Positions 30,133-39,096 are shown, numbered from the stretch's first letter. The stretch: DNA of 39,247 nt from Paractinoplanes rishiriensis (GCF_016862375.1 NZ_BOMV01000109.1:1-39247), one strand, 5' to 3'. The notes: generated from the letters alone by a model not told the origin. Numbers and translations are program-made.

Positions 30133-32400
30133 ATGCACCGCGACAAGTCCACCCGGTCGCGAAGAGGAGCCAAGCTCGCCGCCATCGCCGCCGTCCCCGC
30201 CCTCGCTGTCAGCATCGGTGTGGTAGCCGCCGCGCGCGCCGACGCCGCCGGTTGCGCGGTGAAGTACACCGTCACGAACACGTGGTCGGGCGGCTTCGGC
30301 GTCGCGGTCGACATCACCAACCTCGGCGACCCGGTCAACGGCTGGACCCTCGCGTTCGCCTTCCCCGGCAGCCAGACCGTCGCCCAGCTCTGGAACGGCA
30401 CCGTCACCCAGTCCGGCGCCGACGTCACGGTCAAGGACGCGGGCTACAACGCGGCCATCGCGACCAACGGCACCACCAGCTTCGGCTTCAACGGGGCCGG
30501 CACCGCCGGCACGCCGGCCAGCTTCAGCCTGAACGGCACGGTCTGCACGGGCGCGACGACCCCGACCACGGCCCCCACCACCGCTCCGCCCACCACCGCT
30601 CCGCCCACCACCGCGCCGACCATTGCGCCGACCACTCCCCCGGCGCCCGAATCCGGCCGTCAGATGGAGGACCTCGACCGCGGCGTCATCAGCGTCCGGT
30701 CCGGCAGCGGCAACCTGGTCTCCTGGCGGCTGCTGGGCACCGAGGCCACCAGCACCGGCTTCAACGTCTACCGGGCCGGCACCAAGGTCAACGCAACCCC
30801 GATCGCCAACTCCACCAACTACCTCGACTCGGGTGCGGCGGCCGGTTCCTCGTACACCGTCCGGGCCGTGGTCAACGGTGTCGAGCAGCCGGACTCGCCG
30901 GCGTCGCTGTCGTTCGGCAACGGTTACCTCGACGTGCGGATGCAGATCCCGGCCGGCGGCACCACCCCGTCCGGGGAGGCGTTCACCTACCGCGCCGACG
31001 ACCTGTCCGTCGGCGACGTCGACGGGGACGGCCAGTACGAGCTCTTCGTCAAGTGGTACCCGTCGAACGCCAAGGACAACTCGCAGTCCGGCTACACCGG
31101 CAACACGCTGATCGACGCGTACAAACTCAACGGCACCCGGCTGTGGCGCATCGACCTCGGCCGCAACATCCGCTCCGGCGCGCACTACACCCAGTTCCAG
31201 GTGTACGACTACGACGGCGACGGCAAAGCCGAGATGGCCGTCAAGACCGCCGACGGCAGCCGCGACGGCGCCGGCACCATCATCGGCTCGTCCTCCGCGG
31301 ACTACCGCAACTCGGCCGGCTACGTGCTGTCCGGCCCCGAGTTCCTGACCATGTTCGCCGGCGACACCGGCCGCGCGCTGTCCACCGTCAACTACCTGCC
31401 CGCCCGGGGCACGGTCGGGGACTGGGGCGACACCTACGGCAACCGGGTCGACCGGTTCCTCGCCGGCACCGCCTACTTCGACGGCCAACGCCCCAGCGTC
31501 GTCATGGCCCGCGGCTACTACACCCGCGCTGTCGTCGTCGCCTGGGACTTCCGCAACGGCGCCCTGACCCGGCGCTGGACCTACGACTCCGGCAACAGCA
31601 ACGTCGGCGCCTACGGCCAGGGCAACCACAACCTGTCGATCGCCGACACCGACGCCGACGGCAAGGACGAGGTCATCTACGGCTCAGCGGCGCTCAACGA
31701 CAACGGCACCCTCATGTGGCGCTCCGGCCTCGGCCACGGCGACGCCCTGCACGTCGGCGACTTCATCCCGTCCCGCGCCGGCCTCGAGGTCTTCCGCCCC
31801 TCGGAGAGCACCTCACAGCCGGCCGATGCGATGCTCGACGGCCGCACCGGAGCGGTGATCTGGTCACACGCCTCGTGTGGCTGCGACAACGGCCGCGGCG
31901 TGGCCGCCGACATCTACGCCGGCAGCGCCGGCGCCGAGGCCTGGTCCAACGCGGTCGACGGTCTCTCCAACACCAGCGGCGCCAACATCGGCCGCAAGCC
32001 GGGCTCGGCCAACGCGCTGATCTGGTGGGACGGCGACACCACGCGCGAGCTGCAGAGCGACATCTACATCGACAAATACGGCACCGGCGGCGACACCCGC
32101 CTGCTGACCGGCTCCGGGGTGGCCTCCAACAACGGCACCAAGGCCAACGCGGGACTGACCGGCGACATCCTGGGTGACTGGCGCGAGGAGGTCCTCTGGC
32201 GGACCACCGACTCGTCGGCGGTCCGGATCTACAGCACGCCGACCCAGACCAGCACGCGGCTCTACACGCTGATGCACGACTCGCAGTACCGCGTCGCCAT
32301 CGCCTGGCAGAACACCGCCTACAACCAGCCGCCCCACCCGAGCTACCACATCGGCAACGGCATGGCCGCCATCACCAAACCCACCATCTACGTACGCTGA
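30133..32400 (+). CDS. Secreted CBM2-PL11 rhamnogalacturonan lyase
   Basis: A 755-residue secreted lyase. The ATG at 30133 follows AAGGAG, which overlaps the TAA of the upstream lyase, indicating coupled translation. Layout: signal peptide (about 1-38); family 2 CBM (about 40-138, CAVKYTVTNTWSGGFGVAVDI to SFSLNGTVC); Thr/Pro linker (about 140-172); then PL11 catalytic propeller (RQMEDLDRGVISVRSGSGNL, DVDGDGQYELFVKWYP, YDYDGDGKAEMAVKTADG, DTDADGKDEVIYGSA, ILGDWREEVLWRTTDSSAVR). It has the short loop usual for the family, unlike the upstream copy. The CBM2 should place the enzyme on cellulose within the plant wall. A strong hairpin follows. Confidence 0.95.
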   Translation: MHRDKSTRSRRGAKLAAIAAVPALAVSIGVVAAARADAAGCAVKYTVTNTWSGGFGVAVDITNLGDPVNGWTLAFAFPGSQTVAQLWNGTVTQSGADVTVKDAGYNAAIATNGTTSFGFNGAGTAGTPASFSLNGTVCTGATTPTTAPTTAPPTTAPPTTAPTIAPTTPPAPESGRQMEDLDRGVISVRSGSGNLVSWRLLGTEATSTGFNVYRAGTKVNATPIANSTNYLDSGAAAGSSYTVRAVVNGVEQPDSPASLSFGNGYLDVRMQIPAGGTTPSGEAFTYRADDLSVGDVDGDGQYELFVKWYPSNAKDNSQSGYTGNTLIDAYKLNGTRLWRIDLGRNIRSGAHYTQFQVYDYDGDGKAEMAVKTADGSRDGAGTIIGSSSADYRNSAGYVLSGPEFLTMFAGDTGRALSTVNYLPARGTVGDWGDTYGNRVDRFLAGTAYFDGQRPSVVMARGYYTRAVVVAWDFRNGALTRRWTYDSGNSNVGAYGQGNHNLSIADTDADGKDEVIYGSAALNDNGTLMWRSGLGHGDALHVGDFIPSRAGLEVFRPSESTSQPADAMLDGRTGAVIWSHASCGCDNGRGVAADIYAGSAGAEAWSNAVDGLSNTSGANIGRKPGSANALIWWDGDTTRELQSDIYIDKYGTGGDTRLLTGSGVASNNGTKANAGLTGDILGDWREEVLWRTTDSSAVRIYSTPTQTSTRLYTLMHDSQYRVAIAWQNTAYNQPPHPSYHIGNGMAAITKPTIYVR

Positions 32401-32416
32401 CCAGCACGCCAGCGAG

Positions 32417-32456
32417 CCCGGCGGCCCGGACCCGGCGAGGGGTCCGGGCCGCCGGT
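32417..32456 (+). terminator. Terminator of the lyase operon
   Basis: A perfect stem of 15-16 bp (32418-32433 with 32440-32455) closes 18 bases after the lyase stop. It is GC-only in its stem, with TCCGTTT after it. This is the strongest hairpin in this part of the window. Confidence 0.75.
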
Positions 32457-32573
32457 CCGTTTCCGCCTGTCCGGCAGAAAAAGGTGGATCAAGTTCCTCA
32501 CATTCCCGGCCCGCCTGCCGAACGGTGTGGATGAGGCGAACTGCGGCCGCGGGATCTCGCACGAGGTGCATTT

Positions 32574-33251
32574 ATGATCGACACGACATCAGGATCGACG
32601 TCGGTGCCGGGTGGTACGCCGGGGCTGCCGGAAGTCGGTGATCCGATCTTCCTGGTCCTCGGCGAGGGCGTGAACTTCCGCTCACGACTGGAGTCGGTCG
32701 ACGGCGGCAGCTTCAGCGTTGCCGCGCCGTTGGAGACCATCGGCCCGGCGGCACTCGAGCCCGGCCGCGAGTTCGACGTCTTCTGGGTCCCACCACGCAC
32801 CCGCGTCGTGATGCCCTGCCGGCTGATCGGGATGTCGGACACCGCCCCGTTCCGGTGGACGCTGCTGCCGACCGGCGACGTCCGCCAAGCCAACCGGCGG
32901 GAGTTCGTCCGCGGCGGAGGCGGCGCGGCAGTACAACTCGACACGGAAACAGGCACCCACTCCGCGCAGGGTGCCCTCCTCGACATCAGCGAGGGCGGTT
33001 TGCGCTGCTGGATCGACGAGGCGTTGCCGCTCACGGCCGGCGACGGGGTGCAGGCGACCGTGTGGCTGGGAACCGATGAGGTCAGTCTGCTCGGAACGGT
33101 ACATACCGTACGCGAGGCTCCGCACGGAGATCCCGGGCAACACCTCATCCTCACCTTCGACTCCAAGGACGACGTGGCCCAGGTGATCCGGCAGTACATC
33201 CTCGCCTGGGAGATCGGTGAGCGCCGTCGCGCCAGGGCAAACGCGTCGTAG
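32574..33251 (+). CDS. PilZ domain protein, cyclic-di-GMP receptor
   Basis: A 225-residue cytoplasmic protein starting at the ATG at 32574, with GAGGTG upstream. The N-terminal part (about 20-105) has the YcgR-like beta-barrel flavour (GDPIFLVLGEGVNFRSRLES, FDVFWVPPRTRVVMPCRLIG). The C-terminal PilZ domain begins with the Arg motif QANRREFVR and contains DISEGGLRCWIDEALPLTAG, corresponding to (D/N)xSxxG. Both are the cyclic-di-GMP-binding elements of the family. It likely converts cyclic-di-GMP level into control of motility or development. It stands alone between the lyase terminator and a convergent gene. Confidence 0.88.
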   Translation: MIDTTSGSTSVPGGTPGLPEVGDPIFLVLGEGVNFRSRLESVDGGSFSVAAPLETIGPAALEPGREFDVFWVPPRTRVVMPCRLIGMSDTAPFRWTLLPTGDVRQANRREFVRGGGGAAVQLDTETGTHSAQGALLDISEGGLRCWIDEALPLTAGDGVQATVWLGTDEVSLLGTVHTVREAPHGDPGQHLILTFDSKDDVAQVIRQYILAWEIGERRRARANAS

Positions 33252-33346
33252 TCTCCGTCCGCAATCAGGCCGGAAGTGGCTGGCCAACGAAACCTGGACG
33301 GCGCCGGTGACGCCGGAGTGACGTCGCGATCCCACCGGAGCACCGA

Positions 33347-35464
33347 TCACAACAACTCCGCCAGGAGCTCACCCGCCCGCCGCGCCCCGTCCGCCGGCAC
33401 CGGCCGGTAGTCCACCTTCCGGCCGATCTCCGCGGCGATCGCCTCGGCCAGCGCGTCCGGTTCCAGGTCGGCGTAGTCCATCCGCCGGCCTGCGCCGTGC
33501 CGCTGCAGCCGGTGTGCCACATGGAACTGCTGCTCGAAATGGTGTCGCAGCGGCACATAGATGAAGGGCCGGCCGAGCGCGGTCAGCTCCATCGTCGTGG
33601 TCAGCCCGCCCTGCACGATGGCCAGGTCGGCGGCGGCCAGGCGGGCGGGCAGGTCGCTCAGATAACCGTGTACGGAGAGCCCCGGCCGCACCGGGAACCG
33701 GGCGGGGTCGAGGCGCGGGCCGGTCACCACGACCATCCGCAGCCCGGGCACCAGGCGGGCAGCGTACGGGTACGCGTCGACGACCCGGCGTACCAGGTCG
33801 CCGCCGACGGCCGAGCCGCCCACGCTCACGACGCACACCTTCTCGTCCGGATCGGTCGCGGGAGCGGCGTACGAACGCGGGTCGAACCCGGTGACATAGC
33901 CGGAGAACGCGTAGTTCGCCCGCGTCCAGTCGCGGATGAACGGCAGGTCGGCGCCGAACCGCTCGTCGACGATGTCGTCCGGGTCGCCGACGAACACCGC
34001 CCGGTCGCGCAGCCGCGGGAACCGGGCCACCTGCGCGATCATCTCGGCGTTGTAGTCGGCGGCGACTAGCGCCTCGCGCTCGCCGCCGTCCGGGAACGGC
34101 AGGAAGCCGACGAAATCCGTCAGCCAGGCGTACGCGAACCGCTTGAGCTCGGGGTTCTCGAAGAGGAAGTGGTCGACGTCCCAGGCCTCGTCCCCGACGA
34201 CCAGGTCGTAGCGCTGGTCAGAGACCACGTCGCGGAACACCATGAAGTTGTTGACCAGGATCTCGTCCATGTCCCGCAGCGCCTGGAAGCAGTGCAGGTC
34301 GTGCTCGCCGGACTCGCTCTCCACGTGCGCCGACTCGTTGGCCAGCCAGCGGCTCGCCGGGTGGATCCGCTCCCCCGCGTCGTGCAGCATCCGGGTCACC
34401 GGGTGCTGGGTGAGCCAGTCGATCCGTACGTCCGGATGCTGCTCGCGCAGCTGCCGGGCGATGGCCAGGTCACGCCGGGCGTGGCCGAGACCGATCGGCG
34501 AGCACAGGTAGAGCACCCGTTTGCGCCGCGAGTCCCACCGGGTCCAGGTGCGCCGCGGCTCGGGCCGGCCGAAGCGCCGGGCGAACTCGGCGATCAGTTC
34601 GTTGACCTGGACCGCGTCCCGGGCGTTCGGGATGTGCCCGGCGCCGTCGAGCACCGCGAGGGCCCCGCCGGTCAGCTCGGCCAGCCGCTCGCTGCGCGCG
34701 AGCGGGGCCAGCACGTCCTCGGTGCCGTGGATGGCCAGCAGTGGGCGCTCCACCCGCCGGCACCACTGTTCGATGGTGTCCTGGCCGGGCCGGTACGCCT
34801 GGCTCTCCGCGACGAGCACCGCGCCGCTGGTCTCCAGGGCCCAGCCGACACCGTCCTCGATCGCCTTGGTGGAGTGGCGCTCCGGGAAGCACTGACCGAA
34901 GAAGAACCAGGCGAAGTCCTCGTAGTGGGTGAGCCAGTAGTCCCGGTTGTACTTCGCCCAGTGCCGCAGCGGGTCCGGACCGAGCCGGGGCACCGCCGAC
35001 GGCGGCAGGTCCGGCAGCGGCCCGGAGACGTCGAAGACGGCGGACCGCTCGGCGTGCGGCGGCAGGGCGATCGACGGGCCGATCGCGATCATCCCGTGCA
35101 CCCGGCCGGGATGCTCGACCGTGAGTTCGAGCGCCCAGTTCACCGCCCGGGACAGCGCCACCAGCACCGCCCGGTCGGTGCCGGTCGCGTCGAGCACGGC
35201 GAGCGCGTACCCGACCTGGGCCGCCTGCGCGTAGGGTTCGCTGGTCAGCGGCCGGTCCGAGCGGCCGTTGCCCGGGCCGTCGTAGACGACGACCCGGAAA
35301 TGCCGGGCGAGAAAGCCGATCTGCAGCTTCCAGAACCGCTTGTGCACGATCGTCCAGGTGGGCAGCAGCAGAATCGTCGGCCCGCCGCTGCCGTACACCT
35401 CGAAATGGATCTTCACCCCGTCGTGGTCGACGAAGCCCTCACTGTCGGGCAGTCTCGCGTACAT
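33347..35464 (-). CDS. Alpha/beta-hydrolase fused to a GT1/MurG-like glycosyltransferase
   Basis: A 705-residue fusion starting at the ATG at 35464 behind GGGAGGTGG. Residues 1-300 form an alpha/beta hydrolase: EVYGSGGPTILLLPTWTIVH, VVVYDGPGNGRSDRP, nucleophile Ser105 in an unusual VALSRAV elbow instead of GxSxG, Asp250 in HGTEDVLAP and His277 in DGAGHIP. From about 316 a GT-B glycosyltransferase starts with VLYLCSPIGLGHARRDLAIA and ends with a donor-site region like UGT/MurG (AIVQGGLTTTMELTALGRPF). The two domains are in one uninterrupted frame with a short linker. The substrates are unknown; a role in modifying or detoxifying a hydrophobic compound is inference. It overlaps the MddA-like gene upstream by 26 bases. 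Confidence 0.85.
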   Translation of the reverse strand: MYARLPDSEGFVDHDGVKIHFEVYGSGGPTILLLPTWTIVHKRFWKLQIGFLARHFRVVVYDGPGNGRSDRPLTSEPYAQAAQVGYALAVLDATGTDRAVLVALSRAVNWALELTVEHPGRVHGMIAIGPSIALPPHAERSAVFDVSGPLPDLPPSAVPRLGPDPLRHWAKYNRDYWLTHYEDFAWFFFGQCFPERHSTKAIEDGVGWALETSGAVLVAESQAYRPGQDTIEQWCRRVERPLLAIHGTEDVLAPLARSERLAELTGGALAVLDGAGHIPNARDAVQVNELIAEFARRFGRPEPRRTWTRWDSRRKRVLYLCSPIGLGHARRDLAIARQLREQHPDVRIDWLTQHPVTRMLHDAGERIHPASRWLANESAHVESESGEHDLHCFQALRDMDEILVNNFMVFRDVVSDQRYDLVVGDEAWDVDHFLFENPELKRFAYAWLTDFVGFLPFPDGGEREALVAADYNAEMIAQVARFPRLRDRAVFVGDPDDIVDERFGADLPFIRDWTRANYAFSGYVTGFDPRSYAAPATDPDEKVCVVSVGGSAVGGDLVRRVVDAYPYAARLVPGLRMVVVTGPRLDPARFPVRPGLSVHGYLSDLPARLAAADLAIVQGGLTTTMELTALGRPFIYVPLRHHFEQQFHVAHRLQRHGAGRRMDYADLEPDALAEAIAAEIGRKVDYRPVPADGARRAGELLAELL

Positions 35465-36167
35465 CAGCCACCTCCCGATGGCGTGCCGGGCGCGGTATGA
35501 ACCGTGGCGTGCGCGCCAGGTAACGCTCGTACGGCGTACCCAACTCGTTCTTGAGATCTTGCTCTTCGAGCCGCACCCCCACCAGGATGTACGCCGTCGA
35601 GGCACCGGCGAACAGCAGCCGGCCGACGCTCATGTCCGGCACCGCCCAGAAGGCGATCAGGAAGCCCACCATGATCGGGTGCCGGACCAGGCGATAGAGC
35701 CGCGGCTCCCGGAACTCCGGCGACTCGCGACGCAGGCCGAACAGCGCGAAGTGCCCGAGCGCGAAGGTGCTCAGCACCAGGAAACCCCAGCCGAACAGGT
35801 ACAGCCCCCAGAGCGTCACCCGGGCCCACTGCGGACCGACCGTCCAGACCGGGTCGGGCAGCGGCTTCCACTGCCACAACAGCAACGCGACGGCCGCGCT
35901 GGCCGTGAGCACGTACGTGCTGCGCTCGACCGACGGTGAAACGATCCGCGTCCACCGGCGCTTGAAGCCGGGCCGGGCCATCACGCTGTGCTGGACGGCG
36001 AACAGCCCGAGCAGCGCGGCGTTGATCAGCACCGCCTGCCAGGCCGGCACCACCGGACCGTCGTCGACGCCCTTGGGCACGACGTGACCGGCGAGGAAAC
36101 CGATGGTGTAGGTGAAAACCACAAGAAAGAAGACGTACGCCACGACGCGGTAAACCTTGCTGATCAT
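35439..36167 (-). CDS. MddA-like membrane S-methyltransferase (NnrU/isoprenylcysteine methyltransferase fold)
   Basis: A 242-residue membrane protein starting at the ATG at 36167. About five TM helices are visible (VVAYVFFLVVFTYTIGFLAG, AVLINAALLGLFAVQHSVMA, LTASAAVALLLW, VTLWGLYLFGWGFLVLSTF, MVGFLIAFWAVPDMSVGRLL). The motif LYRLVRHPIMVGFLIAFW and the C-terminal EEQDLKNELGTPYERYLA are typical of methanethiol S-methyltransferases and relatives, which methylate small thiols with S-adenosylmethionine. It is the first gene of a two-gene unit read divergently from a TetR regulator with two operators between. The exact substrate is not established. Confidence 0.85.
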   Translation of the reverse strand: MISKVYRVVAYVFFLVVFTYTIGFLAGHVVPKGVDDGPVVPAWQAVLINAALLGLFAVQHSVMARPGFKRRWTRIVSPSVERSTYVLTASAAVALLLWQWKPLPDPVWTVGPQWARVTLWGLYLFGWGFLVLSTFALGHFALFGLRRESPEFREPRLYRLVRHPIMVGFLIAFWAVPDMSVGRLLFAGASTAYILVGVRLEEQDLKNELGTPYERYLARTPRFIPRPARHREVADVRETARQ

Positions 36168-36189
36168 CCCGTCCTCCCAGCCGGCGCGG

Positions 36190-36205
36190 TCGGTCGATCG
36201 ACCGA
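36190..36205. promoter_or_regulatory. TetR operator 1
   Basis: TCGGTCGATCGACCGA is a perfect 16-bp palindrome, 23 bases from the MddA-like start. It shares its core with the second site, with centres 35 bases apart. Confidence 0.8.
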
Positions 36206-36223
36206 ATCAGCAGCAAGGTAGCA

Positions 36224-36241
36224 TTCGGTCGATCGACCGAA
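36224..36241. promoter_or_regulatory. TetR operator 2
   Basis: TTCGGTCGATCGACCGAA is a perfect 18-bp palindrome. It ends just before the ribosome-binding site of the tetR-type gene, ideally placed for autorepression. Confidence 0.82.
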
Positions 36242-36252
36242 CAAGGAGTGCC

Positions 36253-36834
36253 ATGAACTCGACTCCGCTGCGCATCATCGAAGCCGCCCGCAGCTGCCTG
36301 CTGGCCGACGGATACGCCGCGCTGTCCACCCGCCGGGTGGCGGAGGTCGCCGGCGTCCCGCTCAGTCAGATCCACTACCACTTCCGCGGAAAGCAGGGCG
36401 TCATCGTGGCCCTGCTGGATCACGAGAACCGGCAGCTGCTCACCCGCCAGCGCGAAATGTACGGCTCGGACACCCCGCTGTGGCAGCGCTACGAACAGGC
36501 GTGCGACTTCCTCGAGGACGACCTGGCCTCGGGCTACGTACGCGTGCTGCAGGAGATGATCGCCGCCGGCTGGTCCGACGCCGACCTCGCCGCCCGCGTC
36601 CTGACCCTGTTGCAGAGCTGGTTCGAGGTGCTCAACGAGGTCGCCCGGGAAGCCGAGGAGCGGTTCGGCTCACTCGGCCCGGTCCGGCCCGCCGACCTGG
36701 CCATGCTGATCGGGCTGTCATTCCTCGGTGGCGAGGCGGTGATCCTGCTCGGCGACGAGGGCTGGAACGCCCGGGTCCGCTCGGCGCTGCGCAGCGTGGG
36801 GGCGGTGATCCGGCGCTTCGAGGAGTCGGCATAG
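36253..36834 (+). CDS. TetR/AcrR family transcriptional regulator
   Basis: A 193-residue regulator starting at the ATG at 36253, with AAGGAG just upstream; a longer in-frame start exists but would cover the operators. The N-terminal HTH reads IIEAARSCLLADGYAALSTR, then RVAEVAGVPLSQIHYHFRGKQGVIVALL, the standard TetR DNA-binding domain. The C-terminal helical domain (about 60-193, FLEDDLASGYVRVLQEMIAA, LSFLGGEAVILLGDEG) binds the unknown inducer. Two perfect palindromes in the divergent promoter region are the likely binding sites, controlling both itself and the methyltransferase/hydrolase-glycosyltransferase unit. Confidence 0.93.
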   Translation: MNSTPLRIIEAARSCLLADGYAALSTRRVAEVAGVPLSQIHYHFRGKQGVIVALLDHENRQLLTRQREMYGSDTPLWQRYEQACDFLEDDLASGYVRVLQEMIAAGWSDADLAARVLTLLQSWFEVLNEVAREAEERFGSLGPVRPADLAMLIGLSFLGGEAVILLGDEGWNARVRSALRSVGAVIRRFEESA

Positions 36835-36889
36835 AACTGGGCACGATCGTGACAGCGGCTCGGCCCGGAGCGGCCATAGCTTCGCGACC

Positions 36890-38221
36890 ATGCGACCTCT
36901 ACCTCTCCTCGTCGCGGCCACCGCGCTCGCGGCGATCAGCGCGGCCGGTCCGGCACACGCTGCTCCGCCCGATCTCGACGCCGTCCACACCTGGCATGGC
37001 GACCAGCCGGGCGAGCGGTACGGCTGGGCGGTCAGCCGGCTCGGCGACATCGACCGCGACGGCGTGCCGGAGGCCATCGTCGGCGCCGCCCGGCACACCG
37101 ACGACCAGGGCCGGGTCAACGGCCACACCGACGTGCGCTCCGGCCGCACCGGCAAGCTGCTCCACCGCTTCACCGGCGCGCCGGACGACGTGCACGGGTA
37201 CGCGATGGCCGACGCCGGCGACGTCAACCGCGACGGCGTGCCGGACATCGTCGTCGGCGCCACCGGCGAGGCCCGGCTGGGCTGCTTCGACACCCCGCGA
37301 CCGGGCCGGATCCAGGTCTACTCCGGGCGGACCGGCCGTGAGCTGCTGACGGTCGGCGGCGAGGCGGACGGAGACCAGTTCGGCGCCGCCGTCGGCTCGG
37401 CCGGCGACGTGGACCGCGACGGCCGGTACGACCTGCTCGTCGGCGCGCCCTGCCACGACGGGCCGGCCGGCGCGGATGCCGGTCGGGCGTACGTCCTCTC
37501 CGGCCGCACCGGCAAGGTCCTGCGCACCCACGACGGCGCTGAGGCCGGCGACGCGCTCGGCTGGGGCGCCGCAGGACTGGGCGACTCAGGACTGGGCGAC
37601 TCAGGACTGGGCGACTCAGGACTGGGCGACGACCACGGCGGCTACATCGTCGGCGCCAAGGACGCCGGCCCCGGCGATCGCGGACTGGCCTACGTGTACG
37701 ACGGCCGGCGCGGCACCACCCGCTTCACCCTCGCCGGCAACGAGAAGTCGTTCGACTTCGGCTGGTTCTTCGTCGCCGCCGCCGGCCGCGTCGACGGGGA
37801 CCATGTCCCGGACATCTATGTCGGCGACTTCTGCGCCGAGGACGCCACCGACCAGTGCGCGCTGCCGGCCGGGCAGGCGTACGTGTTCTCCGGCCGCACC
37901 GGCGAACGGCTGCACCTGTTCCGCGGCGACCAACCCAACGACGGCGCCGGACCGGGCCGGTCGGCCGGTGACGTGGACCGCGACGGCCGTGACGACATCG
38001 CGGTCGGTTTCTATTCCAGCAGTGCCGGCGCATTCCAGGCCGGGCGGCTGGTCGTCTACTCCGGACGCACCGGCCGGATTCTGCGCGACCTGCGCAGCCC
38101 GGTCGCGAACGAACTGTTCGGCTACGACGCCGTCGGCATCGGCGACGTCGACCGCGACGGCCGGGCCGATCTGCTGGTCTCGGCCGCGGGCGGCGACACG
38201 GTCTACGTGATCGGCACCTGA
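36890..38221 (+). CDS. Secreted FG-GAP/VCBS beta-propeller protein
   Basis: A 443-residue secreted protein starting at the ATG at 36890. Signal peptide 1-25 (ending AHA). Repeated FG-GAP blades with calcium loops: GDIDRDGVPEAIVGAARH, GDVNRDGVPDIVVGATG, GDVDRDGRYDLLVGAPC, GDVDRDGRDDIAVGFYSS and GDVDRDGRADLLVSAAG, each followed by a VYSGRTG strand. This is the integrin-alpha-type propeller; no catalytic domain is attached. A 15-bp DNA tandem repeat near residue 230 encodes GLGDS units at the place of one blade's calcium loop. The end overlaps the convergent AraC gene by 19 bases. A role in binding or adhesion is inferred. Confidence 0.88.
   Translation: MRPLPLLVAATALAAISAAGPAHAAPPDLDAVHTWHGDQPGERYGWAVSRLGDIDRDGVPEAIVGAARHTDDQGRVNGHTDVRSGRTGKLLHRFTGAPDDVHGYAMADAGDVNRDGVPDIVVGATGEARLGCFDTPRPGRIQVYSGRTGRELLTVGGEADGDQFGAAVGSAGDVDRDGRYDLLVGAPCHDGPAGADAGRAYVLSGRTGKVLRTHDGAEAGDALGWGAAGLGDSGLGDSGLGDSGLGDDHGGYIVGAKDAGPGDRGLAYVYDGRRGTTRFTLAGNEKSFDFGWFFVAAAGRVDGDHVPDIYVGDFCAEDATDQCALPAGQAYVFSGRTGERLHLFRGDQPNDGAGPGRSAGDVDRDGRDDIAVGFYSSSAGAFQAGRLVVYSGRTGRILRDLRSPVANELFGYDAVGIGDVDRDGRADLLVSAAGGDTVYVIGT
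37574..37633. repeat. 15-bp tandem repeat, four copies, in-frame
   Basis: Unit GGACTGGGCGACTCA at 37574-37588, 37589-37603 and 37604-37618, with a fourth diverged unit at 37619-37633. It encodes GLGDS three times and GLGDD once. The first three copies are identical, indicating recent expansion. Confidence 0.93.
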
Positions 38222-39048
38222 GCGCCGCGCGCCTGCGAGGGCGTGCAGCCGAACGCGGCCCGGAACGCCCGGGTGTAGTGGCTGTGGCTGCTGAACCCGT
38301 GCTCCGCGGCGATCCGGGACAGGTCGGCGCCGGTCCGCAGCACCCGGGGCAGCGACTGCCGCAGGCACAGCAACCGCCGGTAGCGGGCGATCGGGTATCC
38401 GGTGTGCCGGTGGAACGTGCGGGCCAGGAAGTACGGCGAGTAGTGCACCGCGGCGCCCAGCTCGGCCAGCGTCCAGACCCGCGTCGGGTCGCCGGCCAGC
38501 AGCCCCTTCACCGCGTCGACCGCGACCGCCGCCGCTGCCCGGTCGGCGCGGCCGGCGCGGCGGAGTGGGCGCAGCCGCCGCGCGGTGTGGCCCAGCACGG
38601 CGAGCACCGCCTCGTCGGCGGCCAGCAGGTCGGGGTCGGACCGGCGCAGCGCCGCCCGGGCGCGGTGCACCCGGAGGTAGGACTCCGACGCGCAGGGCAC
38701 GTGCCGCACTCCGGCGCCGGTCTCCAGCCCCAGCGCGTCGGCCAACTCGTCGCCGACCGCGACGAACGTGCACCGGTCGCCCTCCGCGCTGACCAGCCCG
38801 CGGCGGTACGTGGTGTCCCGGTCGTACACCACCACCTCGTTGACCGTGCGCACCTCATCGGGTGCCGTACCGGCGCCGATCCGCACCGCGGTGGACGGCA
38901 GCACCACGTGCGGCCGCTCGCCGATCCAGTTGGGCTCGTGCCAGCGCGCCGCGTCGGGCGGGCAGTCGAAGCCGCCCAGCACGTAGCCGGATCCGGCCAG
39001 CAGGTGCCGCGCGTACGGGCCGGTCCGGCGGTCCAGCAGCTGCGGCAT
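38203..39048 (-). CDS. AraC family transcriptional regulator
   Basis: A 281-residue regulator starting at the ATG at 39048. The C-terminal AraC/XylS domain (about 175-275) holds both helix-turn-helix units: WTLAELGAAVHYSPYFLART with FHRHTGYPIARYRRLLCL, and LSRIAAEHGFSSHSHYTRAF with RAAFGCTPSQAR. The N-terminal 150 residues (WHEPNWIGERPHVVLPSTAV, EVVVYDRDTTYRRG) look like a cupin-type ligand-binding domain. The target is unknown. Its stop lies inside the end of the convergent FG-GAP gene. Confidence 0.92.
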   Translation of the reverse strand: MPQLLDRRTGPYARHLLAGSGYVLGGFDCPPDAARWHEPNWIGERPHVVLPSTAVRIGAGTAPDEVRTVNEVVVYDRDTTYRRGLVSAEGDRCTFVAVGDELADALGLETGAGVRHVPCASESYLRVHRARAALRRSDPDLLAADEAVLAVLGHTARRLRPLRRAGRADRAAAAVAVDAVKGLLAGDPTRVWTLAELGAAVHYSPYFLARTFHRHTGYPIARYRRLLCLRQSLPRVLRTGADLSRIAAEHGFSSHSHYTRAFRAAFGCTPSQARGAQVPIT

Positions 39049-39096
39049 GCGTCGACCCTAACGGCGCGGCGGACGGCGGTGGGTAGCGTTGCCGGG

